DNA of 64,000 nucleotides. Source: Aphelocoma coerulescens (taxonomy: Eukaryota; Chordata; Aves; Passeriformes; Corvidae). Position numbers and translations under genes: made by a program. Positions 25,801-38,140 of the stretch are shown here, in pieces. The stretch lies in contig NC_091023.1 in assembly GCF_041296385.1 (NCBI RefSeq), positions 3,224,924 to 3,288,923 of the forward strand. The letters are read 5' to 3'. A model generated the notes under the pieces. It was not told the DNA's origin, did no database searches, and saw nothing but the letters and a program-made list of their open reading frames with translations. How positions within the stretch are numbered: the stretch's first letter is position 1; each line of letters begins with the position of its first letter.

Positions 25801-28800
25801 GCTTCTAAGGATTGACTGTGATCTGTGATCAGAGCTGAGATCTCTTTGTAGCTGACTTAAACCATCCAAAAATACATCTATTTTTTAATGTTGCAGCTGA
25901 AGTTAGGATACTCTCCTTAGCACTTTACTTCTGGGAACAAATGCTGTTTGCCAAGGGTTAGAATCAGCTATGCAAGAATGGAGAAATGCTTCTTCATGAG
26001 CTCAGTGGTTTGGTGATTATTCAGTTTGAGGCCAAATTCACCATTCTGTGCTCACGTTCCCATGGATAAAAAGAAAAGAATGGAAATAAACTGGGTCTGT
26101 GTCTATGTCTGTCCCTTTTCAAGGGAATGGAAGGAGGAAGCTCCATAATCATCAGCTGGTAGCCTGTGGGAAGCTGCAGTTCCTCAAACAGGGACTCTTG
26201 CAGCAGTGAGTTGGTGTGTTTGACCACTAAACTGCAGTGTTTTGCTGAAATTTTGTTTGAGACCAACTTTTGTGATGCCACCTTTTGTTCCCTAGGCCAG
26301 AAGCTCGTGGAGTGGCATCAGTTGGATGTGACTTCCTTCTTGGACCAAGTGACCGGCTTCCTGAGTGAGCATGGCCAGCTGGACGGCCATTCCAGCAGCC
26401 CTCCCCAGAAATGCTCCCGCTCAGTAAGTGTGGGGCTCTTTGGGAGACACCTGAAGGAACACCTGTGCTTATCCAGCTCTCCCAATTTCCCTCACAGACT
26501 CCATGAGTTAGTGCAAGGGCACACAAAAACACAGCGTGCCAGGGAATGCCTTCTCGCAGGGTCACTGCTTGTGCTTTCAGCACTTGGTTTGGATTTAGCA
26601 GTCACAGTGTGAAAGGAAAATGGATTACTCCATGCAGAACTCCAGGGAGAAGCCATTCAGTAATTACAGCATGCCTGGCTTTCCCTGCTGTGTGTTCCTG
26701 ACAGGTTTAGTGGCTTCCCTTCTGGAAGACTGATGTCCTCTTGGTTTCAGTACGTATTTGAAAGCAGTTGTGATGTATGTGTGTTGTCTGCATCCCACAG
26801 GAGAGTCTCATCGATGCCAGTGAGGACAGCCAGCTGGAAGCTGCCATCAGAGCCTCGCTCCAGGAGACACATTTTGATTCCTCGCAGGCCAAGCAGGAGA
26901 GCCGGTCGGACGAGGAGTCGGAGTCGGAGCTTTTTTCTGGAAGCGAAGAGTTTATTTCTGTTTGCGGATCCGAGGAGGAGGAGGAGTCGGAGATTCCAGC
27001 CAAGCTGAGGAAGTCTCCACACAAGGACTTGGGGTATAAAAAAGAGGAGAGCCGGAGGCCTCAGCCTGAGCCCTCTGCAAGGACTGAGCCTGGGACAGCA
27101 TCAAACCACAGAGTCCTGCCCTGCATCGATGCGGGGGCACTGGAGGAGTCACCTGACAAGCCTGAAAGTACGTTCCGGGGCCTCGACGTGAATGGTAAGT
27201 GCTCGCTTTTTATGGCTTTTGTTGTGGCTTTTTTGCCTGAAACTCTTTATAGGCTGCCAAGCCTGGTTTCATCCCTTCTTTTAAAAATCCCTTCTGATTT
27301 CCTGCCTCCTTGCCAGCAGACATGTGAGTGATTCACCAGCAGCACCCCTTTGGCACAGCAGTGCCCCAGCCTCAGAGCCCTCTTGGTCCCTGAGCTCGTG
27401 TCTTGCCCAGGAGTAAGGTCCACGCTGGTGTAACTCAGGTGCAGTGTGCTCTGGGCACGCTGGCTGCTGTCAGTCACTGCTGCTTTGGAAGAGTCCTGAG
27501 CCTGATGTGTGTATTTTAAGCATTGAGGTAGAAATTTATCTTCACAGACTGGATCTTTGTGTTTGTCTGCAGTCCCTCACCCTGCTGTGCTGTCCCACCT
27601 AAAATCTACACAGGAGCTCAGCTGCCCTGTTGTTAACTTGTAGTGACTTCTTTGTGTAGGACCAAAGGCACAGCTGATGCTGAGGTATCCAGATGGAAAG
27701 AGGGAACAAGTTTCACTGCCTGAACAAGCTAAACTTCTGGTGAGTGGAGTTAATGGGAATCCTTGTCTGAGCACAGGAAAGCCAAAACTGGAAAATTTCT
27801 GTACCTGGACTGACAGTGTTGAAGTCAGGTCTAGTGGGAGAGGTGTATCCAGAGAGTGCTTGCCCTGTCATTCCACTGTGTTCCACATCATTCCTCTCTG
27901 ATAACTACTGCCTCTGTGTGTCTCCATTGCAGCTTGGGTTTTGTGCACACTCCAGTGTCTTCCTTAATCCCCACATTGCTCATTGCCATTCTTAAATGGC
28001 TTTTGCATTAATCGTTAATTACCATAAAATTACCTCTCAGCTTTCTCACTTTTGGGGCTTTGTTTCTAAAAGCAGTGGGTTCCCATGGTAAAATCAAAGG
28101 CAAAAGTCTTCATTCTCATTCTCTGTCTCTCCCATCATACTTCCACCCTCCCTTCAGGAGTCCCAAAACAAATTTAGTACAATATTAATTAATTACTGTG
28201 CCTCAGGTGTGCGTCTCAACTGTGCTTTGGGCTCCTTACCTTGGAGAAGTCCATGTGAATGGCATTTCCATCAAAATTTTGCAGGTGCTTACCTGGAAGC
28301 AGAGTGTAAAGAGGTCACTGTGTTCCTGTTTGCCATGAGGTTTCAGGACACAGTGGCCAGTTAAGCTCATTTAAATGTAATCAATCTAATAGCTGGAGCC
28401 ATAGGGAAGGCAACAGCACACCTCACAGAAGGATTTTGTGTAGATTTGGAAGAAAAGGGTCCTATCTCTTACAGAAATGAGTCAGCAGCTCTAGGAATGT
28501 ACAGTATCCTCTGCTCATGTTCTCATCCTTGACTCTCCTGCTTGAAAGTGAAAGGAAAAAAAAGCTTGACTGCTTTCTGAATGCAGCTTGTTCAATAAAT
28601 GTGCATGTATTGTTAAACATGTAGCACTTTTGAATACTTAAGCAATTCAGTCAGGCAGTACATAAGTGTAATACTGAAATATCCCTGATAATCCTGACTT
28701 TTGGTTTGACTTTTGGTTTGACTCCTTTTACGGACTGTGGAAGTGAAAGGAAATTTATCTCAGCATATGATTTCCCTTCTGCTCTGCAGTCAGCAGAGGA

Positions 28801-30566
28801 ATTTAGCTGTGTCAAGGCTTGTGGGTAAAGACATCTTTTGGTTGCAGAGCTGAGCAGGCAGCATTTGTGCTCATCTCTTGTGATCTTCTGGAGCCTTTCA
28901 GTCTGATCCAGGCTGAGTCTCAGGTGTTTCTTTGTGGGCACCATTTCCATAGTGATTTTTTTAACTCAGTAGCTTCCATTTCAAAGCTGGACAGAACTAG
29001 CAAAAGAAATTGCTTAAGGAGACAGTTGCACTTCAGTTTTAACTGATGGTGCTCCCCAACACTGGTTTTAAAAATTCTTTATTTTTAATTGTTGTGTTGT
29101 TATTGATGAAGCACTGGCTTCTTTACACACGTTATTTCCAAGAGGTGCTTATGCTTCCAATATTACCATGATGCCCTTTCTTCCCCTCAAGCCAAAAAAA
29201 AAAAGGCAAAGGCAACACTGCCTCACTGCCTTTTTATGGAAGGAGGTGCTCACTGTGTGCAAATGAAGTTGACTTTACTCTGTTCAGCAGCTCAGCCCTT
29301 CCTCCACATCCTGAATACCTTTGGTTTGCCAAAGGTGTTTCAGGTGTGCAGGAAAGACTGGCCTGTGAAGGGACAGGGAGGGATGTGGGCAGGAAAGTTG
29401 ACTGAATATTTAAATTCAGTGGTTTCTAAAGGAATTTTGATCATCTTTGTTGCTGTGATTTGCTGTGAGTTACTGGCATAAGTTGCCCACCAAAACAATG
29501 TGAACAGTATTGATAGGACCCCCCGATTTTTTTCACACTTTATTACATACAAATTATCTTTTCTTCCTCTCTTACAAAAACTACAACTCCTCCTTCTGCC
29601 CACATCTTGCTCTGTTTCTGTGCCCTCTTTTCTTCTGCCAATCCCCACTTCTCTGCCCCTCTCTGTTTGTGCTTTAGGTTCTCATCTGCTGTATTTCCTG
29701 GTGAACTTAAGAAATCTCTCTTGCCACAGCACAGACATGGGCTCTTCCTGACATGGCTTGGGGTGTAAGGCTGGTGTATCCCTCATCCCAATGCTCTGTA
29801 TCCTGCCCCAGTTGCTTCTGTAGGCAGAGAAGCCAGTGAATTGAAAAGATCTTTAAAAAACTAAAATCAAACAACCCCAAACTCTCCTACTTTTTGAAGA
29901 AAAGAAAAAAAAAAAAGAGTAAAAGTACTGCATTTATTTTGGTCAGTGCTACCTCACAAAAGTGCTTCTTTGTTGGCCTTTAGCTTTAGGGTAGGGACAC
30001 TATCTGATAAACAAATGAGGAGGCTTCTATTTTGGGGTATTTAAGGCTTTTTTTTCAGATCTGTTTCACTGAGACTTGAATGTGTGGTGTGGAATTCAGC
30101 TGTCTTGGATTAATGCACTAGTATGTTTAGTTTTATGTGTCGTTTACCTTGTGTGTAAAGCATCAGTTTAGGTAAGGAATGACTGGTAATTAGTTTTTGT
30201 GATTAACCATACCCATGTGTGGGCCAAATTAGATGTTGAAGTAAAAGAGGGTCTGTGAGTTTAAAAATCTTTAAAAAGATTTTAAAATCTTCTTCGTCCG
30301 TGATTGCAAACTTCCTTTTTGAAGGAAAACGGGATTTTTTTGGTTTTTACATTCTGAATTCTGTGACACTTGTGACATTCTGGGACACCTTCCTTCCTCT
30401 GCAGGCACTGGTGAAACACGTCCAGTCAAAAGGATACCCCAACGAACGCTTTGAACTGCTCACCAACTTCCCCCGGAGGAAGCTCTCCCACCTGGACTAT
30501 GAGATCACGTTACAGGAGGCAGGCCTGTGTCCTCAAGAGACTGTCTTTGTGCAGGAAAGGAATTAG
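7809..30566 (+). CDS. UBXN7: UBX domain-containing protein 7 (p97/VCP cofactor), complete
   Basis: Eleven exons: 7809-7881, 11423-11570, 13745-13812, 16654-16719, 18807-18919, 24579-24725, 25124-25214, 26296-26423, 26801-27194, 27660-27739, 30405-30566. Together they make 1470 nt = 489 residues plus TAG, the length I recall for the human protein; all introns are GT-AG and in phase. UBXN7 bridges the p97/VCP ATPase to ubiquitinated substrates and to neddylated cullin-RING ligases (for example CUL2-VHL/HIF1A). Domains in order: UBA about residues 13-55 ([20 protein letters not shown]), a basic linker ([10 protein letters not shown]), a UAS thioredoxin-like domain about 140-270 (including [19 protein letters not shown]), a UIM about 284-303 ([14 protein letters not shown]), an acidic Ser/Glu-rich segment, and the UBX domain about 410-486 ([16 protein letters not shown]). 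The ATG lies in a good Kozak context (aagATGG) within a CpG island. It follows RNF168 in the same direction, as in mammals. Confidence 0.98.
10300..10402 (+). repeat. CR1 3' end (sense)
   Basis: Reads like the CR1 3' UTR in forward direction: gaagcaacctggggtagtgg, aaggtgtccctgcccctggcag, then cccttccaagccaaaccatt and a terminal ttccatgattatgtgatt. Confidence 0.8.
10684..11138 (-). repeat. CR1 LINE fragment (antisense)
   Basis: Starts with tggaatcgtggaattgtttg and ggcttggaaggggccttaaag, followed by the inverted CR1 blocks for the strand-exchanged gggcagggacaccttccact, ctgggcaccctgtgccaggg and ctcttctccaggtgaacacc. It lies in UBXN7 intron 1 and ends about 290 bp before exon 2. Confidence 0.85.
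11945..12235 (-). repeat. CR1 LINE fragment (antisense)
   Basis: catagattcatgaatttcag and ggttggaaaagacctctaag begin it, then ccacatccacatgttttttg, aacacctccagggatggtga and tcctgtctcttgttacctgg. This is the CR1 subtype in which the cleared text mentions the 'natural' 3' UTR without the 'chosen' pol remnant; a nearly identical layout recurs at 17296-17570 and 57126-57345. Confidence 0.85.
13137..13176. repeat. Short inverted repeat (hairpin)
   Basis: Left arm ACATGTGAGGGAGC (13137-13150), 12-nt loop, right arm GCTCCCTCACGTGT (13163-13176). Thirteen of 14 positions pair, and on one strand the remaining position can form a G-T wobble. It lies in UBXN7 intron 2 and is not flanked by a recognised repeat. 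Confidence 0.7.
13813..16653 (+). other. UBXN7: UBXN7 intron 3
   Basis: 2.8 kb of AT-rich sequence without a recognised repeat or gene. The pyrimidine tract before exon 4 is a run of nine or more T. Confidence 0.6.
17296..17570 (-). repeat. CR1 LINE fragment (antisense)
   Basis: Begins cacagaatcagtaaggttg and aaaaggtcctctgagactga; continues gccacatccacatgtctgtc, ggggactccactgctgccct, gggcagctgtgccagggctg, and ends with ggccgtttgctcgtcctgtc. Confidence 0.85.
17777..17870 (+). repeat. CR1 3' end (sense)
   Basis: aacctggtctagcagaaggt, gttccagcccatggcaggag and ttttccaaaccataccaccc follow the CR1 3' UTR order with many substitutions, so it is an old copy. Confidence 0.7.
18920..24578 (+). other. 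UBXN7: UBXN7 intron 5 (largest)
   Basis: 5.7 kb. A short CR1 remnant is likely near 19095-19145 (acaaggatcatcgagtccaa). Poly-T and poly-A runs occur, but I recognise no gene, RNA gene or other element. Confidence 0.55.
19095..19145 (-). repeat. Possible CR1 remnant
   Basis: cctggaatgggcccacaagg and atcatcgagtccaactgctg resemble the inverted CR1 3' end, but only about 50 bp remain. Confidence 0.4.
25215..26295 (+). other. UBXN7: UBXN7 intron 7
   Basis: 1.1 kb AT-rich intron; nothing recognised besides splice signals (gtaaga donor, ccctag acceptor). Confidence 0.6.
27740..30404 (+). other. UBXN7: UBXN7 intron 10
   Basis: 2.7 kb AT-rich intron before the last coding exon, with A- and T-runs near 29200 and 29900. 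No repeat family or gene recognised. The shorter introns 6, 8 and 9 (24726-25123, 26424-26800, 27195-27659) likewise show nothing notable. Confidence 0.6.
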
Positions 30567-30816
30567 CACTGTGGCCTGAGTTCTCCCAGCCTTCCTCCCT
30601 CTCCTCTTTGCCTGGGACAAGAGTCGTTAAATATGCAGTTAAGGGTCATGGGATTGCAGTGCTGGAATCAGGCAGCTGACTGGCCCTTCCTTCTCCCTCC
30701 TCCTCTCTCTCCCTCCCTTCTCCCGCTCTAGTGACCAAATGAGAGTGCTCAGAGTTTTATTTTCTTCCACAGCTGCAGAGAGCATTGGGAAGAACATCTT
30801 TCCTCTGCTTTCCTGG

Positions 30817-30822
30817 AATAAA
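30817..30822 (+). terminator. UBXN7: proximal poly(A) signal AATAAA, UBXN7
   Basis: Canonical hexamer about 250 bp after the stop codon, followed by cagtgatctgtgtatcc as a possible GT-rich element. Confidence 0.45.
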
Positions 30823-33800
30823 GTAAAACAGTGATCTGTGTATCCAGCACGCTGGAGCTTGGAGTGGCCATAATACACAAACCCTTCTCGCTGCTATTCT
30901 TAAATCTGTTTTGTTTAATTTATTTTTGAAAAGAACGTGTGGTAAGGCACTGAGGCATCTCTCTGTAAGGAGAGAGCATAACCTTCAGGACACTCTTTCC
31001 TTTGTTTGGATTCCCTACACAAAAGGTCTCCATTAACCTTCCAGCCTTCTCTCATACAGCGCTCTGGTTTTGGAAAGGAGTTGGGTTGAGCTGTGGTAAA
31101 ATACTCTGCCCCACCTCATTCAAAGGCTTCTAGATTGCCTGCATGTTTTCCTCCTGCTTTAAATTGCCAGTGGACATAGTAAAAAAAAACATCCAACCCC
31201 CCAGAAAGACAACTGTGCTCCATATGGGATTGACTGCTTGGCCCAGAGGCAAAGCTGAGTCCAGTGCTGGAGCAGAACCAGCTCCTTCATGGGAGTGGGT
31301 GAGTTTTCCATGTTCTCTTCCAGCATCCTCAAAGTGTCTCCTTACTTGCTCTCAGGATTTTGCAAATGACAAGGGTACTGTAAAGGCTTTGGATTCTCTG
31401 AAAACACCTGCCACAGAGTACTTGACAGGCAGTTGGCTTTTTTTCCTTGGCACAGTGGTTGGTTTTGAGTCGGTTTTTGGTTGGCTTTGCAGGCGTTTTA
31501 CAGCACTGACTGCATTGAGCATCAGTTTATGCTTCATAAAACACTTCCCAGCCTGGTGGCTTGAATTCCCTGGGACAATTTTTATTCTATTTCCATGTTC
31601 ATCTACTGTCACTTATCTCTAAATTTGGAGGGCTGCATGGACAGCTGCTCCTTGGTGCAGGCTTTCCTTTCAGCTCTGGAAGCTTGGCACCAGAAGTCAG
31701 TGCCCAGGTTTTCTTCCAGTGTGTTCTCTAGCCATGGAGCTGCTGGTCAGTTGGTGTTTCAGCAGCTGTTCCAGTGGGACAGGAGTTAACTAGCACAGCC
31801 CTCAGCAGAGTGTGGTGGATTTGTGTATTTACAGCTAAAAACTCAGTTTAATGTGCTCTTCAGTCACTGAGGAGAAAGGCACATGGGACCTGGCATCACC
31901 GCTGACTTTTTCTGCCACTCTCAGATGATTGTCCTTGTTAAAGACTTCAGTAGTCAGAAATTTACATATTCCATATTTTGCCTTTGATTTCATCTGGAAC
32001 CTTTAAATGCAAGAAATCACAGAAAATGTCTTGCCTTCCCCATGGAAACTTCAGCTCACAGCTGTCTCCTGCTCATAATTGAGGTTTGGCATGTAATCAT
32101 GCAATTGTATAAATTGATTTCCCTTTCTGCTGCAGGATGTAGTGTCAGGAAAGCAGAATCTCATCTCAGTTTCCTGATCAGGGGTTGATGTGACACCAGA
32201 TGTCATCTTTGGTTTGTAAAGACACCCTGGTGTGGAGGCTGCTCCCAGCATGGGGAAGGGGGGGGGAGTCTTGTGTCTGGCCTGTGAAGCAGCAGTGGCA
32301 CTTCTAGACTGAAGGATCCTTGAGTTCCTGGATATCCAGATTCCTAACTCGCATTTCCATGCAGACCTAAAGCTTCCTGAAGCAGCTCCAGCTGTCTGGT
32401 TGGAATAACAAGTCCCAGGTGTGGTTTATTGGCAGCTTCCCTCCCCTGCCCCTCCTGGGCCTCCTCGTGTACGTGGGGCTGGGCTGAGCTCTGTGATGAG
32501 ACCAGGATTTGCTCAAACAGGGGAAAGAAGAATGGGAAGCTGAACATTGACATTGAAAACTGCATTTTCTTGTAGTTTGTTCTGTTCCAGGAAACTGTGA
32601 TCCTGGGTTGAGGTGGTTTTTTTTTTTTGTTTCTGTCTCACAGTGTGGTTTTTCTATCACTTTTGCTTTGCTTTGAGGGCAAGAGACAGAGAAAAGAATT
32701 TTTAAGGAATATGTATCCCTGCATGTGGCTCTTCTCTTTGTTCATTCCTCCCTCTCTCCTTCCCAACCCAAACCAACCCAGTGCTGTGACACACATCAGC
32801 TGTGCTGTGGGGGCTGAAAGCTGATGAGAAACTACACCAACCAGGACAGAACCTCTTCAGCTCTTCATCCCTTTGGAGGAATGTGTTTTGCTGGCCTGAG
32901 GAATATGGAAAACATGAATCAAGTCCTGCCTGGGACAGCTCATAGCAGTGAAGGTGATGGCTGGTTGGGCACTGTTGAAAGAGCCTTTAAACAGTCACTT
33001 CTAGATGTGAAATCTGAAGCTCAAATTGCCTTTGCTGGAAAAAATGTGTTAAATTGGATTGGGAAATACGTGTTGAACTATGAAGGACAAAGGAAACCAA
33101 TCCTTCAAAGGCTGTGGTTTGTGGCTTCCTGTGGGTGTCACTTGGTCAGGATTTGCATGTGGTGTTGCAAGGACTGGTGGGGTTGGAGGAGCAGCAGTGC
33201 ATGTAGGCAGCAGAGATTCTTCTGAGTGCAGAACTGGTCAGGGCTCTCGTGTTTGAAGCTGGAGCTCCTTGCTGCTGGTGGAGATGTTCCCTTTGCCTGT
33301 GCTCTTCATCCAGCACGGCTTCATTTTGGGATGTAATGTCCAGCAGTCCCAGTCACAGCCACAATTCTGGAACAGCAGGTGGAACAAGCACTGGCTTTCC
33401 CTGCCAGGTGCTGCTGACACATTTACTTCCCACTTCAGAGGCCCACAGAAGGATTTTGGATCTTTCTGATGCTACCTGCTCTTAAGTCAGGCTGGTTGAC
33501 CAGCTTCAACCTCACAGCATTCCCCATGGACCTAAAAAGGGCAGGTAAAGGCTGGGCCAAACATTTCTGGCCATACTTGTGTTATTTTCTTCAGGCTTTG
33601 AGCTAAGGTCTGCGATTTTTACGATTTCTGGCATTCATGGACTGCAGTGCGTTGCTTTTCCTGGTGAATCAGCTCAGTTAACACCACCAGTCTTAGGGGG
33701 ATGTCCACTTTGTGCAGGTAGCTTGTAAAATACAGCTGTCTGTAAAAGGCATCCAAAGGTACCATTATTCCTAGGTAGATCTAAACAGGAATTTTCCATT

Positions 33801-35262
33801 AGCTCTCCCCTGAGATCCCTGACCTTTTCCTCACTGTCAGGGGGAGGTGACACCTCTCCTTTGTCCAGCTTGTGTTTCACAGGGTCCATGTCCTTCAGAG
33901 CCAATTTGTACACTCAGCTTGCCCTGGGACTGGTGCTGTGGTTTGTACCTTTGCAGAAACTGGGTTTGGTGCAGGTTTCAGTAACTCAGCCTCTTTGCTG
34001 AGTTTCAAATTCCTGTTCCTGTGGGAGCACCGAGCTTCTTCACTGGAACTGGAGCAACAAGGGCTACATTCAAATCACTTTTCTTTTGGGGGCAGGGCAG
34101 CATTTGGGCTGTTGGTCAGGTAGCAAATGCTGCAGAGATGCTTGAAATGTGATGGTTTTTCAGTAAACCCCATAAAAATGAACTATAAACGCAGGGACCT
34201 GTGTAGGAATGTCCGTGTGAGTGGGAAGATCTGTGTCATTTCAGGGCCTTATCACTTCATTTTTATTCCTTTTTAGTTTGTATTAAATGTCAGTGCTTTC
34301 TTCTGGTTTAATCCCTGTTTAGTGAAGTTGATAACTCTGGTGTTCCAAGAGGAGAAGGGGTGGCAGAGATGTGCTTTAGGTGGGTGAAGTGCTTGCTGTC
34401 CCTTAAGGACTGGCTGTGCCTTGTCTGGCTGTTCCCATAGACTCAAATCCAGCCTCTGCTCTCCCTCACCCTTTCTGTTTATTTATTTTCACAAGAGATT
34501 TTCTATAAACGGAGCAGCTCCTGTCTCAAGGACAGAACAGACTGATGCTGAGCCCTGTGCTGGCTGCACTCTGGGGAGTTCCCACGGGCCTGTTTGGCTT
34601 TGGAGCTGGTGAGGTTAATGGATGCCCTTTCTGGGATGACTTTTATTCCCATCTCCTCGTGTCTGTGCACTCCCAACAAACAGAGCCATATGTATTTACA
34701 CACGCAGGGGTTTAGTCAGAGACTGCTGCCCCTGACAGGAGTGCCTCAGCCTGCCTCGGGTTATCCACTGTGTTCCATGGGCACCTTGGGAGTGAGGGCA
34801 GAAATTCGGGATTTGGATGCTGTCTCTGATGGCTGGGAGTGTCTGCAGTGCAGAGAAAAGTCACTTTGTAACTGCTTGTGAAATGGTGCCCGAACTGACG
34901 GTGTGGAACTGAAGCTGTGTGGAGCAGGGGATGAGGTGCTATTTTATAGACCAGATTTATATGAAAAACATCTGGGTGAAACTCAACTCAGAGACACCAG
35001 ACTTTAGGACAGATGATTTTTTAAAAATGAGGCTGTCTCCTGGAACTGGGGAGCATCCAGTTTCTAAGGGACAGCTTTTCACAATGGCCACTTTCTTCAG
35101 TGATGGCAACTTCACGTGGGAGGAGGGAGAGGATTAATTTGAAAGTTTTCAGCTCACTGTGCTGGGAGGGACCAAACTCAAGGAAACCTCTGATCTATAT
35201 ACACAACTGCTGCATTTTTTATAAATATATGTAAATGTCCTATTGTAATATTTGATCCTGGA

Positions 35263-35268
35263 AATAAA
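35263..35268 (+). terminator. UBXN7: distal poly(A) signal AATAAA, UBXN7
   Basis: Canonical hexamer in a typical 3'-end setting (AT-rich upstream, then ctgttttcag and further T/GT-rich sequence ttggtttttttgcggttggg). Confidence 0.55.
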
Positions 35269-36964
35269 ACAAACTGTTTTCAGTAGCTTCCTTCAGCTCT
35301 TGGTTTTTTTGCGGTTGGGGTCTGTTTGTTGGTTTAGTTCTAATGAAAGTCTGTCCCCGTGTTATCTGGGGAGTTCCTGAGTTTTTCCTTAAGGATACTG
35401 GGGTAGAAGGATAAGGAACTGTTGATGACAGCACTGCCCAAGAAAGCTTCAGGCTGTTCTAGACGATACAAAATCTTGAAGTGAGACAAACTTACAGGAC
35501 CTTGACAGGAAAAATGCCCGTATGAAAACTAATAAAGAGAGGCAGGGCTAGGATTTGCCATCCTTCCCGATGAAAGAGCAGGGAAAATGGGGCTTTCTGT
35601 TCTGAACTGTCAGCATCCTCCTGGTGCAGGTGTCAAGGCAGAGCCTCTGACTTCTGCAGTTGTCTTTGGGCTCCTTGGGCCATTCCTGCCGTGGCCTTGC
35701 ATGAAATGGCAATGAGCAGAGCCCCTTCTGGACAAGGACTTGGCAGGTGCAGCAGAGAAACAGAAATTAAGAAACCAGTTTTGGGTCATCCTCATGTTCC
35801 TGAGGTAGGATCTCCACTGAAACTGTGGAACTCAGCCCCTGCCTTGAAGCTGGAAAGCCCTGGACTCTTCACGCAGCCTAGGAAAATATTTCCAGTTCCA
35901 ACTGAGTCGGGAATCTTTCCATCAGTCTGCAGGTCAAGGAACTACAGGGATACCTCCAACTCAGAATACCTCTTGGGTTTCATTTACTTGCTTTTGCTTT
36001 CTGTAAACTTCCAACTTTTCACGGGGTTGCTTTGTCTGAACTGTAAATTCAGGTAACGTTTGTCAGCCCTCAAGCGAATATTGTCCAGCATCCCGTTGGT
36101 GCTTCCCTGATCAGTCAGTTCTAGCCACAAACACCCTGCAGGGCTTGTCTAAGGGGATTTTGGAGAAGTCTTGGCTGAGTAGTGGCAGAAGTAGTGTGCA
36201 GATGCTACAGAGAGGAGTGGAAGAGACCAGAGTCATGCTGAACATCTTCCAGCCAGGCCCAAGGTGGAGACTTGTTTGGCACAGAATGGTTCCTTCTCAC
36301 CAATTCAAACTCAACTCTGGTTCTCCTTGAAGCCAAACCACTCTTGAAACCCAGCCTGCTGTGCAATTTTCCCAGCCCCAAAGGAGTCTGGGGAAGAGAA
36401 GGGCAGGGGAGCAGGAACTGAAGGCATTTCTTCAGCTGTGAGGAATCAGCAGGAGGACCTTGCCAGGCTGGAATTGCATTACATGGGCTGCAGCAGGGCT
36501 GGGTGACTTGGCAGCAAGTTCCTTGCCCATAATTGCTGTGCTGATACTTTCACAGTTGAGCTCTGGTGTGAGAAAGGCAGGCACACGGCTCCTCATGTGC
36601 AGGGCTAAAATTAGCCTTCTGTTAGAATTAGTCTTATAAGGAGATCAGAAATCCTGGAAAGAGACTGTCACCCTGACGCTTCACACTTCCTGGCGTGGGG
36701 TTTTCTGTGCGAGATGATGGAGCAGATCATGTGTAGTGGGAACCTCAGCTTGCTGTGATGTAGGAAAGGCACAGGATGAGGTTGCAAAACATTTTCTTCC
36801 AGCAGAGTAGAGAACAGCTTTCCCTCTTTCAAAGCAAAAAAAAGAGAGGAAGGAGAACTTGTACTGTGCTTATCCTGCATGCATTGTCTTTGTCTTCATT
36901 TTAGAGAATAATTTGTCTTATTTAAGGATTAACTCAGGTGCTTAAGGATGGTGTTGATGATGCT

Positions 36965-37060
36965 CAGGCCACAGGTTCAGTCCCTGCATGGACCACTCCA
37001 GAGCTGGGCTCGATGATCCTGCTGGGTGCCTTCCCCCTCAGACTAGTCTGAGATTCTGTG
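36965..37060 (+). repeat. CR1 3' end (sense)
   Basis: agctgggctcgatgatcctg, ctgggtgccttccccctcag and gagattctgtgact match the end of a CR1 copy in forward direction. Confidence 0.65.
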
Positions 37061-37919
37061 ACTAAAACAGGAATTCCTCTCCTGGTGCCAACTCTGATTT
37101 TCCTTTCAGAGGACCTGTCAGATAATCTGCTCCTCAGTTTTTTTTTGCCAGAGGAATGGAATTGCCTGCTGTAACTCGGCCTCACCCATTCATCTTTTCC
37201 CATGTGCCTCCTGGAGGGCTCCGACTCCACCTTCTGTTTCTTCCCAGAGCAGGATTTATCCCCTTGACAGTCCCATACCCATTGATTTGAAAGCAGGAAA
37301 AGCCAATGTCAGCAAATGCTGCTTGTGTGGGTCACAGTGGGGAGAGCAGGCTGGGGAGGGCACCAAAGGCAGCACCCCAAATGCTGCCTGTACTTCCCCT
37401 GTCAGAGCGCGGCTGTCTCGGGGCACCGCGACGGCTTCATGGCCATGGCACATCCCAAGCCTCAGGTCCTCATGATGAACACAGGAGGAATAGGAACCTT
37501 CTAAAACTCTTCTTTGAGAAGGTTCTTTCTTCTGCCTGCACAGCCCACGAGCTGTTCTTCTCTTTGCTTGTGCCACCTGAAACTCCTCTGCCAACAAAAC
37601 TGCCCAATTTTTGCCACTTTCTGGTGCTACAGCTTCCCTGACTCCTGTTCTCAGACACAGGGGTCGTTCATGTTCTCCTGAGCCTGTTCCTGACCTTCTC
37701 TGTGGGAACAGGAGTTTCCTCATTGCACGTTAACTGCCAGCCATGGCAGATAGGAAATGCTGATGACTGATAATAATTAAGATATCCAGAAATAACCTTT
37801 CTCTCTCAATCTTATTACTAAGGCATGAGATACTCACCTGGTGGGGATGCACTCGACACCTGAGGAAAAGCTGAGACACCTGTGAGGAAGCAAAGGGCAG
37901 GAGGTAGGAACCAGTTGAC

Positions 37920-38140
37920 AGCTGGGAATGTTTATTCTGGAGCTTTAATTGAAGCATTAGTGAGAGAGGGAAGTATTATCCCAATATATTGACCCCAGTT
38001 TGTTCCAGGAGCAACGGTGCTCACTACTCGGGCACTGGTTAAGGCATTTAGTGCAGATGTGGTAGAAGCCCTAAAATCTGAGCTTGTGCCTATTTTGGCG
38101 CACTCTGCCAGTGTAAATTGTGAAATGGGGAAGAACAAGG
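37920..38140 (+). pseudogene. Unidentified open stretch interrupted by one stop
   Basis: On the plus strand a frame runs from about 37925 through a single TGA (37990-37992) and stays open to 38283. The residues on either side (SGALIEALVREGSIIPIY before, PQFVPGATVLTTRALVKAF after, then SADVVEALKSELVPILAHSA) have the composition and helix pattern of real protein rather than random sequence. I do not recognise the family. It could be a decayed coding exon or a retroelement remnant; the minus strand is also open here, so chance is not excluded. Confidence 0.3.

Larger units (their letters stand above)
30567..35285 (+). other. UBXN7: UBXN7 3' UTR (probable, long)
   Basis: No coding potential and no interspersed repeat is recognised over 4.7 kb. 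A first AATAAA lies at 30817-30822 and a strong distal one at 35263-35268, preceded by AT-rich tataaatatatgtaaatg. The repeat-free state fits a long exonic 3' UTR with alternative polyadenylation; without transcripts this is inference. Confidence 0.5.

Noticed and set aside
31143..31622. 159-codon open frame after UBXN7
   Set aside because: Composition like random translated UTR; no domain, no conserved-looking motif.
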